Below the pieces are notes generated by a model. The model searched no databases and was not told the DNA's origin. It worked only from the letters and a program-made list of their open reading frames with translations. Shown one piece after another: positions 9,577-17,999 of a stretch of 64,000 nt of DNA (its first letter is position 1; each line of letters starts with the position of its first letter). Source of the stretch: Adhaeribacter_A terreus (GTDB taxonomy: Bacteria > Bacteroidota > Bacteroidia > Cytophagales > Hymenobacteraceae). A program made the position numbers and the translations under genes. The DNA lies in the NCBI RefSeq assembly GCF_042657365.1, contig NZ_JBHSKT010000001.1, forward strand, positions 310,001-374,000, written 5' to 3'.

Positions 9577-9660
9577 AATTGCTCTGGACACTAGTGTTTA
9601 GAAGCTAGTATCTGGACTTTTAATTTTTTGACACAAGTATCAAGACACAAGTATCAGGAC
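9577..9660. repeat. 14-base-period stutter array, nuoL-nuoM spacer
   Basis: Two 14-base units are each seen twice in imperfect form: CTAGTGTTTAGAAG / CTAGTATCTGGACT, and ACAAGTATCAAGAC / ACAAGTATCAGGAC. The array runs into the CGSTA repeat at 9658. Confidence 0.6.
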
Positions 9661-9687
9661 TTTTTATGTTGAAAACGATAGCGTTTT
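9658..9687 (-). repeat. CGSTA repeat, nuoL-nuoM spacer
   Basis: The minus strand reads AAAACGCTATCGTTTT (a near-perfect palindrome), CAACAT, AAAAAGTC. It is one of the best matches to the consensus. Confidence 0.8.
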
Positions 9688-9763
9688 GTGACGGTCGTTC
9701 CATTAAATTTCAATCTGTGTTTTTCAATTCTTCGATCTGAATTTTCAAATCTCTAAATCAAAC

Positions 9764-11713
9764 TTAGCGCATGATAAAATTCAGCACCAGGATCAGGATA
9801 ATTCCCAAAACCATAGTAAGCAGGTAAGAACCGATTGCTCCGCTTTGCAGCACGCGTAAACTGCGACCGCCACCCATTGTAACTTTCGCAAAACCATTTA
9901 CCACCGGATCGATCACACCTTTTTCCACGAAGCGGTATAGGCCGGTTGAAAGTCCCATAATTGGTTTCACAATAATGGTATCGTAAATCTCATCGATGTA
10001 ATATTTGTTGTAAACCAGTTTGTGCAGGCCGGTTTCGGTTCCTTCAGCAGCTGGTACTGATTTTTTGCTCACGAAAATTACATAAGCGATCAGCGCTGCA
10101 ACCAAAGCTACTACCACTGAAATTCCCATCAGCATGTATTCTGTTGAATGATCCATGTGGTGTTCACCAAAAGCTCCCGGATTTACAAGTTTAGCATTGG
10201 CGTAAAGTGGCGCCAGGAAATTACCTAAGCTATGATTTTCGGAGAATACCGCCGGTAAGCCCATAAAACCACCAATGGTAGAAAGAATGGCCAGAATAAT
10301 AAGCGGAATGGTCATGCTCTTCGGCGATTCGTGTAAGTGGTGGCGCTGCTCTTCCGTACCACGGAAACCTCCGAAGAAGGTCAGGAACATTAAGCGGAAC
10401 ATGTAGAACGAAGTCATGAAAGAAGCCAGCAGACCGAAGCCCCACATGATCTTGTTGTGCTCGTAAACGTGCGCCAAAATTTCATCTTTAGAGAAGAAAC
10501 CGGCAAACGGCGGAATACCCGAAATGGCCAGCGTACCGATCAGCATAGTAATGAACGTGATAGGCAACGCTTTGCGCAGACCACCCATGTGGCGCATATC
10601 CTGTTCGCCGCTCATGGCGTGAATTACCGAACCGGCGCCTAAGAAAAGAAGGGCTTTGAAGAATGCGTGCGTTAAAACGTGGAAGAAAGAAGTGCTGTAA
10701 GCCATCACGCCCAGGGCAAGGAACATATAACCCAACTGCGAAACGGTAGAGTAGGCCAGCACTTTTTTAATATCGTTCTGGAAAAGGCCAATGGTAGCAG
10801 CGAAAACGGCAGTGGCCAAACCTATGATGGCTACAAATTCCAGCGTGATTGGCGCCATGGTATAAAGCACATTCGAACGGAGCACCATGTAAATACCGGC
10901 GGTAACCATGGTAGCAGCGTGAATTAAGGCAGAAACCGGGGTTGGACCAGCCATTGCATCCGGAAGCCAGGTGTAAAGCGGCAGCTGCGCACTTTTGCCC
11001 ATCGCACCCACAAAAAGCAACAGCGTAATGGCCGTGATCATTTCCGAAGAAACCGACATGGTTGCTGCTTTGCCGAAAACTTCGGCGTAACCTACGCTGC
11101 CGTAGGTCATGAAAATCAGGAAGATACCAAGTAAGAAGCCTAAGTCACCGATGCGGTTCATAATAAAGGCTTTCTTGGCGGCGTTGTTGTATGGCGTTAC
11201 TTTATTCCAGAAACCGATGAGCAAATAGGAGCAAAGACCGACACCTTCCCAGCCAATGAACATCATTACGTAGTTGGCGCCCATTACGAGCAGCAGCATC
11301 GAGAAAATGAAGAGGTTCAGGAAGGCAAAGAATTTACCGAAACCTGGATCGTGGTTTATGTAACCCGCTGAATACACGTGAATTACAAAACCAACGCCCG
11401 TTACCAGCAGCAGCATGATCAGCGAAAGCTGGTCGATCTGGAAGGCGAACGGAATGCTCAACGAACCAACTTTGATCCAGTTAAAAACTTCGGTGGTATA
11501 ACCGGCCGAGCCAGATTCGAAGCTGATGAACAGGTAAATGGAAAGCAGGAAGGAAATGAAGACGCTGCCGCAACCCACCAGGCTAACCAATGATTTTGGA
11601 AGTTTACCGTTGCCCAGGCCATTAATAACGAAGCCAATAAACGGCAACAACGGGATCAGCAGGCAGATAAGCGCCATGGCTGCGTTGTTTTCCGGTACTT
11701 GAATTTGTTGCAT
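9764..11713 (-). CDS. nuoL: NADH-quinone oxidoreductase subunit L
   Basis: 649 residues, the distal antiporter-like subunit with the long lateral helix. Visible features are IGWEGVGLCSYLLIGFWN, TPVSALIHAATMVTAGIYM and a C-terminal extension (YKYYIDEIYDTIIVKPIM to the end) that matches the lateral helix and last transmembrane segment. It follows nuoK after 46 bases. Length and gene order are typical. Confidence 0.96.
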   Translation of the reverse strand: MQQIQVPENNAAMALICLLIPLLPFIGFVINGLGNGKLPKSLVSLVGCGSVFISFLLSIYLFISFESGSAGYTTEVFNWIKVGSLSIPFAFQIDQLSLIMLLLVTGVGFVIHVYSAGYINHDPGFGKFFAFLNLFIFSMLLLVMGANYVMMFIGWEGVGLCSYLLIGFWNKVTPYNNAAKKAFIMNRIGDLGFLLGIFLIFMTYGSVGYAEVFGKAATMSVSSEMITAITLLLFVGAMGKSAQLPLYTWLPDAMAGPTPVSALIHAATMVTAGIYMVLRSNVLYTMAPITLEFVAIIGLATAVFAATIGLFQNDIKKVLAYSTVSQLGYMFLALGVMAYSTSFFHVLTHAFFKALLFLGAGSVIHAMSGEQDMRHMGGLRKALPITFITMLIGTLAISGIPPFAGFFSKDEILAHVYEHNKIMWGFGLLASFMTSFYMFRLMFLTFFGGFRGTEEQRHHLHESPKSMTIPLIILAILSTIGGFMGLPAVFSENHSLGNFLAPLYANAKLVNPGAFGEHHMDHSTEYMLMGISVVVALVAALIAYVIFVSKKSVPAAEGTETGLHKLVYNKYYIDEIYDTIIVKPIMGLSTGLYRFVEKGVIDPVVNGFAKVTMGGGRSLRVLQSGAIGSYLLTMVLGIILILVLNFIMR

Positions 11714-11740
11714 TTATAAGGTTTTAAAAATGAACGTTAT

Positions 11741-11769
11741 ACTTTTCAGGCTCAAAAGCCTACCATTTT
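11741..11769 (-). repeat. CGSTA repeat overlapping the nuoK stop codon
   Basis: The minus strand reads AAAATGGTAGGCTTTT, GAGCC, TGAAAAGTA. The frame of nuoK runs into it as AAA TGG TAG, so the repeat encodes the last Lys-Trp and the stop. Confidence 0.75.
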
Positions 11770-12089
11770 AGTTTGTTGAGCAAATGCACATCGGTGCTCT
11801 GCAAATTCCGGTAGATCATTACGATAATGGCCAGACCCACGCAGACTTCTGCCGCGGCTACCGCCATAATGAAAAACACGAAAACCTGACCGTTCGGATC
11901 GGAGCGGTAGGCAGAGAAAGCGGCTAAAAGCAGGTTTACTGCGTTCAGCATCAACTCGATAGACATGAAAATGATGATGGCATTGCGGCGAAGTAAAACG
12001 CCCGTCACCCCAATTACAAAGAGCGCCGTGCTCAGGAAGAGGTAATAATTTAACGGAATGGTCCGGATGACCTCAGGAATTTCGTTCAT
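11760..12089 (-). CDS. nuoK: NADH-quinone oxidoreductase subunit K
   Basis: 109 residues with three transmembrane helices, the standard NuoK form. The membrane-buried glutamates are visible in MSIELMLNAVNLLL and in AVAAAEVCVGLAIIV. It is separated from nuoJ by a STAS-like gene and a terminator, an unusual break because nuoJ and nuoK normally adjoin. Its C-terminus is encoded by a CGSTA repeat. Confidence 0.95.
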   Translation of the reverse strand: MNEIPEVIRTIPLNYYLFLSTALFVIGVTGVLLRRNAIIIFMSIELMLNAVNLLLAAFSAYRSDPNGQVFVFFIMAVAAAEVCVGLAIIVMIYRNLQSTDVHLLNKLKW

Positions 12090-12216
12090 AGCCGATAATC
12101 GCTCGCGCGGTTACGTTGGGTTAATTGCGTAAAAAATGCAGCCGCAAAGTTATCCGCATTTTTCTATTTTACACAATTTATCGGCAATCTTCTTTTAACG
12201 AAATGGGAAATTATGC

Positions 12217-12246
12217 GAGTTTTTCAGTGCAAAAGCATAGCGTTTT
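12217..12246 (-). repeat. CGSTA repeat at the 3' end of the STAS-like gene
   Basis: The minus strand reads AAAACGCTATGCTTTT, GCACTG, AAAAACTC. The TAA stop of the STAS-like gene uses the first A residues of the repeat. Confidence 0.75.
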
Positions 12247-12667
12247 AACAGGCTTCGGCTAACCAGGCTTCTGCTTCTGCCTTCGTTAGAAACTGTTCGG
12301 TGATCACATAATGGTTATCGGCCTGATGGAAATTTTCGAAGCGGCTGGCAGCAGTAGTTAAAAAATACTCTTCCTGCGAAACCACAAGTGCCAGGAAAAC
12401 GGTGTTGCCAATAATGTGTAGCGCTTCAAGAAATATTTCTCCGAAGAGAGATTGCGGGTTGCTTTGGGACGCTATTTTTCGTTTCGAGAAATCGATCAGG
12501 ATGCGGTTCACCGGTGATTCCCTTAATAAATTAAGCACGGTTTCGTAACCGATCTTCAGTTCTTCTTCCGAAACCAAGCCTTGCCAGCTTACGCGTAGCA
12601 AGGAATTATTAGGTTCATAGCAAACCGTGAAGTTGGGCTTTTCGAGCGCGGAGTCAGGCATAAGCAT
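12245..12667 (-). CDS. STAS/SpoIIAA-like small protein between nuoJ and nuoK
   Basis: 140 residues, soluble, no signal peptide. The pattern of a strand pair (VCYEPNNSLLRVSWQG), a helix, a strand with NRILIDFSKRK and a final helix with AEAEAWLAEA resembles small STAS/SEC14-like proteins common in Cytophagales. A related protein is encoded at 33466-33882. Function is unknown; the fold suggests a regulatory or ligand-binding role. It is not a complex I subunit and sits downstream of an intrinsic terminator, so it may have its own promoter and could drive nuoKLMN. A start at the second methionine (12661) is possible. Confidence 0.6.
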   Translation of the reverse strand: MLMPDSALEKPNFTVCYEPNNSLLRVSWQGLVSEEELKIGYETVLNLLRESPVNRILIDFSKRKIASQSNPQSLFGEIFLEALHIIGNTVFLALVVSQEEYFLTTAASRFENFHQADNHYVITEQFLTKAEAEAWLAEAC

Positions 12668-12749
12668 GATGAGATATTATAGCCTGTAAGTAAGCAAAAA
12701 ATGTTTATGAAACATAATTTGTAAAAGGGTAACTGCGGTTTTTAAAAAC

Positions 12750-12782
12750 AAAAAACCGGCTACGTTTTCGCAGCCGGTTCTC
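12750..12782 (-). terminator. Intrinsic terminator after nuoJ, inside the nuo cluster
   Basis: On the minus strand the arms AACCGGCT and AGCCGGTT, with an 8-10 base loop, are followed by TTTTTTG and more T residues. It lies about 20 bases after the nuoJ stop and would end or attenuate the nuoA-J transcript. Confidence 0.75.
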
Positions 12783-12800
12783 AAAAAAAGTTTTTCAAAT

Positions 12801-13313
12801 TTAAAAATGACGTTCGCCGGTTTCTTTTTTACCCAGCATTACCGCACCGGCCATAGCCACTAAGAACAGCACCGAAGCAAGCTCAAACGGTAGGAGATAT
12901 TGTTTGAAAAGTACCATACCCAGGTTCTGCACCATTCCTATCTGTGAATTGAAGCCTTCAACTTTATAGCCTCCAGTATCTACGTCTTTCAAAGCCGCTA
13001 CCATAATTACCAGCAAAACACCTCCAGAAATTACTGCCGCAAATTTGGATAGGTTCGATTTATGGCTTTCGTTTTCTTTATTCAGGTTCAGGAACATGAT
13101 CACGAACAGGAACAATACCATGATGGCACCGGCGTAAACAATAATATTAACCGCCGCCAGGAACTGCGCATTCAGCAAAATGTAGTGTCCTGAAATAGAG
13201 AAAAACGTCAGAATCAGGAACAAAACCGAATAAACCGGGTTCCGGGAAAATACCACCATACAAGCGCTGATCAGCGTCAGGAAGGTCAGGAAATAGAAAA
13301 CGTTCTGGATCAT
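12801..13313 (-). CDS. nuoJ: NADH-quinone oxidoreductase subunit J
   Basis: 170 residues with five hydrophobic segments, the NuoJ/ND6 subunit that supports the quinone-linked proton channel. The signature AVNIIVYAGAIMVLFLFVIM is clear. It follows nuoI after a 152-base spacer full of heptad repeats and is followed by an intrinsic terminator. Confidence 0.94.
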   Translation of the reverse strand: MIQNVFYFLTFLTLISACMVVFSRNPVYSVLFLILTFFSISGHYILLNAQFLAAVNIIVYAGAIMVLFLFVIMFLNLNKENESHKSNLSKFAAVISGGVLLVIMVAALKDVDTGGYKVEGFNSQIGMVQNLGMVLFKQYLLPFELASVLFLVAMAGAVMLGKKETGERHF

Positions 13314-13317
13314 CTTT

Positions 13318-13466
13318 TTTAGTGATTAGTGATTAATGATTAGTGATTAGTTTTAGTAAAATCAGATAATTTGAATTTTTGAGATTGAAAACGCTATGGG
13401 TTTCAACCAAAAAAGTCAGAATCTGGAATTACTAATCATTAATCACTATTCACTAATCACTAATAT
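13318..13466. repeat. Inverted heptad arrays flanking a CGSTA repeat, nuoI-nuoJ spacer
   Basis: The segment 13318-13350 is built of TTAGTGA heptads (four near-exact units, one with TTAATGA). The segment 13431-13466 is built of the inverted heptads ACTAATC, ATTAATC, ACTATTC and ACTAATC. The two could form a long imperfect hairpin with the CGSTA repeat at 13388-13417 in its loop. Confidence 0.75.
13388..13417 (+). repeat. CGSTA repeat, nuoI-nuoJ spacer
   Basis: It reads AAAACGCTATGGGTTT, CAACCAA, AAAAGTC on the plus strand. It is the only plus-oriented copy seen left of 20 kb. Confidence 0.75.
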
Positions 13467-14005
13467 TAGTATTGGTAGTTAATATTGTCTTTCGTGTTTT
13501 TGTGGGTTTCCGTATTCAAAGGCTCCAATAAACGGTCTTTGCCGTAGATGAATTCTTCGCGTTCGTAGCGTGGTGGCGTAATTTTATCGTTCTGTAAAAA
13601 TACGGCTTCCTTCGGACAAGCTTCTTCGCACAGGCCGCAGAAAATGCAGCGCAGCATGTTGATCTCGTAGGTAACAGCGTATTTTTCTTCGCGGTACAAA
13701 TGCTCTTCGCCTTTCACGCGTTCGCCGGCCACAATTGTAATTGCTTCTGCCGGACAAGCTACGGCACAAAGTCCGCAGGCGGTACAGCGTTCGCGGTTCT
13801 GTTCGTCGCGTTTCAGCACGTGTAGGCCGCGGAAAATATTACTCATCGGGCGCACAACTTCCGGATACTGAACGGTAGCTTTTTTCTTGAAAAAGTGCCG
13901 CATGGTAATGGAAAGCCCCTGGAAAATAGCCGGTAAATAAGCTTTCTCTGCGAAAGTCATTTCCTTTGGTTCCAGTTTTTTTACTCTATTGGTTAAAGGT
14001 TGCAT
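13466..14005 (-). CDS. nuoI: NADH-quinone oxidoreductase subunit I
   Basis: 179 residues, the peripheral-arm ferredoxin-like subunit holding clusters N6a and N6b. Two 4Fe-4S motifs are visible: CTACGLCAVACP and CIFCGLCEEACP. An N-terminal amphipathic segment contacts NuoH. It lies 22 bases downstream of nuoH. Confidence 0.96.
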   Translation of the reverse strand: MQPLTNRVKKLEPKEMTFAEKAYLPAIFQGLSITMRHFFKKKATVQYPEVVRPMSNIFRGLHVLKRDEQNRERCTACGLCAVACPAEAITIVAGERVKGEEHLYREEKYAVTYEINMLRCIFCGLCEEACPKEAVFLQNDKITPPRYEREEFIYGKDRLLEPLNTETHKNTKDNINYQY

Positions 14006-14027
14006 AATGCTCCTTTCGGTTTAAAAT

Positions 14028-15122
14028 TTAAAACATTGCTTTTAGTTGCGGCCAGAACAGGATTGCTGCTCCGGTCAGAACCACGTTGAAGATTGCCAAT
14101 GGAATTAAGATCTTCCAGCCCAGGCGCATTAACTGATCATAGCGGAAACGCGGCAAGGTCCAGCGAACCCACATGAAGAAGAAAATAAACGCGAAGATCT
14201 TTCCGAAGAAGACCACCACACCCAGAATAGTTACCAGGTTGTGCGCTAAAGTTGGATCATCTGAAATGTGCGCTCTAACCCAATCCTGGCCCGGGAAATT
14301 GAAACCTCCGAAGTAAAGCACGCTCATTACCGCCGAAGCTACAATGATATTCACGTATTCTGCGAACAGGTATAAGCCCAGTTTCATGGCTGAATATTCG
14401 GTATGATAGCCTCCGATCAGCTCCGTTTCGCATTCCGGTAAGTCGAAAGGCGTGCGGTTAGTTTCGGCAAAGGCGCAGGTTAAGAAGATGATGAAGCCCA
14501 GCGGCTGGTAGAAAATATTCCAGTTCAAGCCCGAAAGACCCAGAAATTCCCCGCCTTGCTGCAACGTGATTTCTCTTAAAGAAAGCGAGCCCGACATCAT
14601 TAAAAGTGCGATGATAGAAAGACCCATAGCAAGTTCGTAGCTGATATTCTGCGAAGCGGCCCGGATAGCGCCTAATAACGAGAATTTGTTGTTGGAAGCC
14701 CAGCCACCGATCATGATGCCGTAAACGCCCAGCGCTACCACACCAAAAATGTACAGCATACCAATGTTCGTTTCGATGCCCTGCACGCGGATATGGTTGC
14801 CATTAATGATCAGCGTATCGCCAAACGGAATTACCGCTGAACTCATACAAGCCGTTAACATCGCCAAAGAAGGACCTGCTATGAACAAAAATTTATGGGC
14901 ATTGGCCGGGATGAATTCTTCTTTGAAGAACATTTTTACCGCATCGGCCAGCGGCTGTGCCAGACCAAATGGACCAGCGCGGTTTGGGCCGATCCGGTCC
15001 TGAATAAAGGCTGCAATTTTACGTTCCGCATAAGTGCAATACGTAGCAATAAACAGCGTGATTCCGAAGATCCCAAGGATGATCAGGGCATTTATGGTAA
15101 AAGGTTCTAACAGAAATTCCAT
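14028..15122 (-). CDS. nuoH: NADH-quinone oxidoreductase subunit H
   Basis: 364 residues with about eight transmembrane helices, the subunit that forms the quinone chamber. The conserved stretches AAFIQDRIGPNRAGPFGLAQ, AFAETNRTPFDLPECE and WVRWTLPRFRYDQLM are all visible. It lies between nuoG and nuoI. Confidence 0.97.
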   Translation of the reverse strand: MEFLLEPFTINALIILGIFGITLFIATYCTYAERKIAAFIQDRIGPNRAGPFGLAQPLADAVKMFFKEEFIPANAHKFLFIAGPSLAMLTACMSSAVIPFGDTLIINGNHIRVQGIETNIGMLYIFGVVALGVYGIMIGGWASNNKFSLLGAIRAASQNISYELAMGLSIIALLMMSGSLSLREITLQQGGEFLGLSGLNWNIFYQPLGFIIFLTCAFAETNRTPFDLPECETELIGGYHTEYSAMKLGLYLFAEYVNIIVASAVMSVLYFGGFNFPGQDWVRAHISDDPTLAHNLVTILGVVVFFGKIFAFIFFFMWVRWTLPRFRYDQLMRLGWKILIPLAIFNVVLTGAAILFWPQLKAMF

Positions 15123-15125
15123 TTC

Positions 15126-15236
15126 GTTTAATTAGAAATTAATAATTAGGAATTAGAAATTGAAACTAAGCCTAAAATTAAAATTCAACAATTCTATTTT
15201 TTGTCGAACAACCAGCAACGAATAACGATCAACGAT
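15126..15236. repeat. Heptad stutter arrays, nuoG-nuoH spacer
   Basis: The segment 15126-15165 consists of AATTAGA-type heptads (AATTAGA, AATTAAT, AATTAGG, AATTAGA). The segment 15205-15236 consists of CGAACAA, CCAGCAA, CGAATAA and CGATCAA. The second set is the inverse of the array just upstream of nuoG at 16231-16265, so inverted arrays flank nuoG. Confidence 0.7.
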
Positions 15237-16229
15237 TTATTTTTGATCCTGAACCTGCGTATCTACAACGTGTTCCGGAAGATCTGAAACTACGTGAGGA
15301 TTGATAATTGGCAGTTCGTAATGGTTGGCCGCAATTACCGAAGCACGGGCAATGTGGCGCGGGCCTTCAATGGTCCAGTCGCTCATTTCTTTTTTATCGA
15401 AACGGCAGGTATTGCAGATGAATTCTTTCACTTCGCCGTACTCATCTTTGCGGGCTGTAACGCGCAATACTTCTTCGCCGCGGCTCCAAAGTACCACTTT
15501 CCCGCAGCAACCCGGCGTTTCGCATTCGCGGTGGGCATCTACCGGCTTGGTAAACCAAACGCGGTTCTTAAAGCGGAAAGTCTTATCGGTCAACGCACCT
15601 ACCGGACAAACATCTATTACGTTACCAATAAACTCGTTTTCCAGGGAATTCTCGATATACGTTCCAATTTCGGAGGCATCGCCGCGGCCTAATACGCCGT
15701 GAACGCGTTTTTCGGTTAACTGGTCGGCGGTGTACACGCAACGGTAGCACAAAATGCAGCGCGTCATGTGCAGCTGAATAAGTGGACCGATGTCAATTTT
15801 ATCGAATGTACGGCGTTCTTCTTCGTAGCGGGTGCCAGCCGTTCCGTGCTCGTAGCTCAGGTTTTGCAGGTCGCATTCACCGGCCTGGTCGCAAACCGGA
15901 CAATCTAAAGGGTGGTTTATCAGCAACATTTCCACGATTCCCTTGCGGGCTTCCATGGCTTGCTCAGATAGCGTGTTTTCAACCACCATACCATCCTGAA
16001 CCGGCGTAATGCACGAGGCAACCAGTTTAGGCATCGGGCGCGGATCTTTGGCTGAACCAGCAGTTACTTTTACCAGGCAAACCCGGCATTTACCGCCGCT
16101 GCCTTTTAAAGAAGAATAGTAGCACATGGCAGGTGGCACTACATTTCCACCAATTTTGCGGGCAGCATTCAGAATAGTGGTGCCATCTTCCACTTCTACC
16201 TCAATGCCGTCAAAAGTTATTTTAGCCAT
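15237..16229 (-). CDS. nuoG: NADH-quinone oxidoreductase subunit G, short Bacteroidota form
   Basis: 330 residues, against about 680-900 in classical NuoG. The N-terminal iron-sulfur region is complete: the 2Fe-2S ligands in MCYYSSLKGSGGKCRVC and ASC, the N5-type HxxxC segment HPLDCPVCDQAGECDLQ, and the 4Fe-4S set CILCYRC with DVCPVGALT. A cysteine-bearing region (CETPGCCGK, FICNTCRFDKKE) follows, then the protein stops. The large molybdopterin-oxidoreductase-like domain is absent. Such short NuoG proteins occur in Bacteroidota, so I read this as the lineage form and not a truncation; no frame continues the missing domain downstream. Confidence 0.9.
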   Translation of the reverse strand: MAKITFDGIEVEVEDGTTILNAARKIGGNVVPPAMCYYSSLKGSGGKCRVCLVKVTAGSAKDPRPMPKLVASCITPVQDGMVVENTLSEQAMEARKGIVEMLLINHPLDCPVCDQAGECDLQNLSYEHGTAGTRYEEERRTFDKIDIGPLIQLHMTRCILCYRCVYTADQLTEKRVHGVLGRGDASEIGTYIENSLENEFIGNVIDVCPVGALTDKTFRFKNRVWFTKPVDAHRECETPGCCGKVVLWSRGEEVLRVTARKDEYGEVKEFICNTCRFDKKEMSDWTIEGPRHIARASVIAANHYELPIINPHVVSDLPEHVVDTQVQDQK

Positions 16230-16230
16230 T

Positions 16231-16265
16231 TTATTTTCGTTGTTCGTTGCTCGTTATTCGTTGTT
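16231..16265. repeat. Heptad stutter array upstream of nuoG
   Basis: Four units of seven bases (CGTTGTT, CGTTGCT, CGTTATT, CGTTGTT) lie just upstream of the nuoG start codon. Nearly the same array recurs at 28722-28755. Confidence 0.75.
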
Positions 16266-16566
16266 CGAATTTTAAACCCGAACCTCAGCAAACAGCAAAA
16301 CTTTACTCAATCTATTTAATTCAGCGCAGCGTTTGACTTTTGAAGGCCAAAACCCTGGCGTTTTTATTTTCGGGTTCTGACTTTTTAAGCCTGAAACCCT
16401 AGCGTTTTCTTTAAAACCTTTTAAATTCTTTGTCATCCTGAACGCTAGTGAAGGACCTCGTTGGCTGCCAGTAGAAAGCTTTCTACAAATAGGTAACAAG
16501 TTTCTTCGCTTTCAATCAGAATGATTAATAGTTTCGAGTTTTTATGCCCGAAACCCTAGCGTTTTT
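16266..16566. other. nuoF-nuoG spacer with three CGSTA repeats
   Basis: No gene is supported. Minus-oriented CGSTA repeats are at 16335-16364 (core CGCCAGGG), 16379-16408 (core CGCTAGGG) and 16536-16565 (core CGCTAGGG), the last beginning one base after the nuoF stop codon. At 16433-16463 is TGTCATCCTGAACGCTAGTG followed by AAGGACCTCG, a member of the TCATTCTGAGCG-type palindromic repeats seen widely in Bacteroidota. Confidence 0.7.
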
Positions 16567-17910
16567 CTAAGCCAGCACCGCTTCCGATTTGTTGAAAACA
16601 GCGCCCGGTTTGGTCGCTTCCTGCGGGTTGCGCACGTGCCACTCAAATTCTTCGCGGAAGTGACGCACTGCACTGGCAACCGGCCAGGCTGCAGCATCGC
16701 CGAGTGGGCAAATGGTATTTCCTTCTATTTGTTTCGAAATGCTAACCAGCAGATCGATGTCGTGCATACTGCCGTGGCCATGCTCTAAACGGTGAAGCAC
16801 TTTCTCCATCCAGCCGGTACCTTCGCGACAAGGCGAGCACTGTCCGCAGGATTCGTGGTGGTAGAAGCGGGAGAAATTCCAGGTGTTGCGCACAATACAA
16901 GTTGTATCGTCCATGGCAATGAAACCGCCGGAGCCCAGCATGGTACCGCTCACAAAACCACCTTCCGATAAAGATTCGTAGGTCATTACACGCGGAACGC
17001 CTTCGGCTGTTTTCAGGAATAATTCGGCAGGAAGAATTGGAACCGATGAACCACCGGCAACTACAGCTTTGAACTTCCGACCTTTCCAGATACCGCCGCA
17101 ATATTCGTCGGAGTACAGGAATTCTTCTACCGGTAAGCCTAATTCGATTTCGTAAACGCCCGGTTTATTTAAATGTCCGCCGGCAGAGATCAGTTTGGTA
17201 CCAGTTGAACGACCTACGCCAATTTTCGCGTATTCATCGCCGGTATTGTTCACGATCCAGGGCACAGACGCGATAGATTCTACGTTGTTTACCACGGTAG
17301 GGCAGCCGTAAAGACCCCAAACTGCCGGAAAAGGCGGTTTGTTACGCGGGTTACCACGTTTTCCTTCCAGCGATTCCAGCAAAGCAGTTTCTTCGCCACA
17401 AATGTAAGCGCCACCGCCCGGGTGCACGTGTAAGTCTAAGGAATAACCGGAACCTAAAATGTTTTCGCCCAGCATGCCGTTCGCGTACGCTTCCGCAATT
17501 GCTTTTTCCAGAATGCGCAACACGAACATCAGCTCACCGCGGATGTAGATGTACGAAGTTCTGGCACCTAACGCGTACGAAGACGTGATCATACCTTCAA
17601 TTAACGCGTGAGGGATTTTCTCCATCAGAACGCGGTCTTTGAAAGTACCTGGTTCTGATTCGTCGGCGTTGCAAACGAGGTAGCGTGGCTTACCTTCCGG
17701 TTTTGCCAGGAAGCTCCACTTCATACCCGTCGGGAAACCGGCGCCTCCGCGACCGCGCAGACCGGATTTCTTTACTTCCTCAACCACTTCGTCGGGCGTC
17801 ATGGTTTTCAGGGCTTTCTCCACCGAACGGTAACCTCCCATTTTGCGGTAGGTTTCGTAGGTGTTGATGCCTGGTACGTTAATATGTTCGGTTAATATTT
17901 TAACTCCCAT
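16567..17910 (-). CDS. nuoF: NADH-quinone oxidoreductase subunit F
   Basis: 447 residues, the FMN- and NADH-binding subunit. The glycine-rich NADH/FMN site is visible as GLRGRGGAGFPTGMKW, with CNADESEPGTFKDR and HPGGGAYICGEETALLESLE, and the N3 4Fe-4S ligands in ESCGQCSPCREG plus a later CPLGD. The ATG at 17910 is chosen; the longer frame begins at a non-ATG codon inside a stutter array. The gene is separated from nuoE by an unusually repeat-rich spacer. Confidence 0.95.
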   Translation of the reverse strand: MGVKILTEHINVPGINTYETYRKMGGYRSVEKALKTMTPDEVVEEVKKSGLRGRGGAGFPTGMKWSFLAKPEGKPRYLVCNADESEPGTFKDRVLMEKIPHALIEGMITSSYALGARTSYIYIRGELMFVLRILEKAIAEAYANGMLGENILGSGYSLDLHVHPGGGAYICGEETALLESLEGKRGNPRNKPPFPAVWGLYGCPTVVNNVESIASVPWIVNNTGDEYAKIGVGRSTGTKLISAGGHLNKPGVYEIELGLPVEEFLYSDEYCGGIWKGRKFKAVVAGGSSVPILPAELFLKTAEGVPRVMTYESLSEGGFVSGTMLGSGGFIAMDDTTCIVRNTWNFSRFYHHESCGQCSPCREGTGWMEKVLHRLEHGHGSMHDIDLLVSISKQIEGNTICPLGDAAAWPVASAVRHFREEFEWHVRNPQEATKPGAVFNKSEAVLA

Positions 17911-17924
17911 TTTTTTCGCGTTGC

Positions 17925-17957
17925 TCAGATACAAGTATCAATGTACAAGTATCAGGA
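17925..17957. repeat. 14-base-period stutter array upstream of nuoF
   Basis: Two 14-base units, TACAAGTATCAATG and TACAAGTATCAGGA, lie end to end. They share words with the array between nuoL and nuoM. Confidence 0.6.
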
Positions 17958-17999
17958 CTTTAAAATTTATGGTTTTTCCGTTGCCGGAAGTTTGTTCTT

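Noticed and set aside
16272..16499. 75-codon minus-strand frame in the nuoF-nuoG spacer
   Set aside because: Composed of two CGSTA repeats and a TCATTCTGAGCG-type repeat; no domain.
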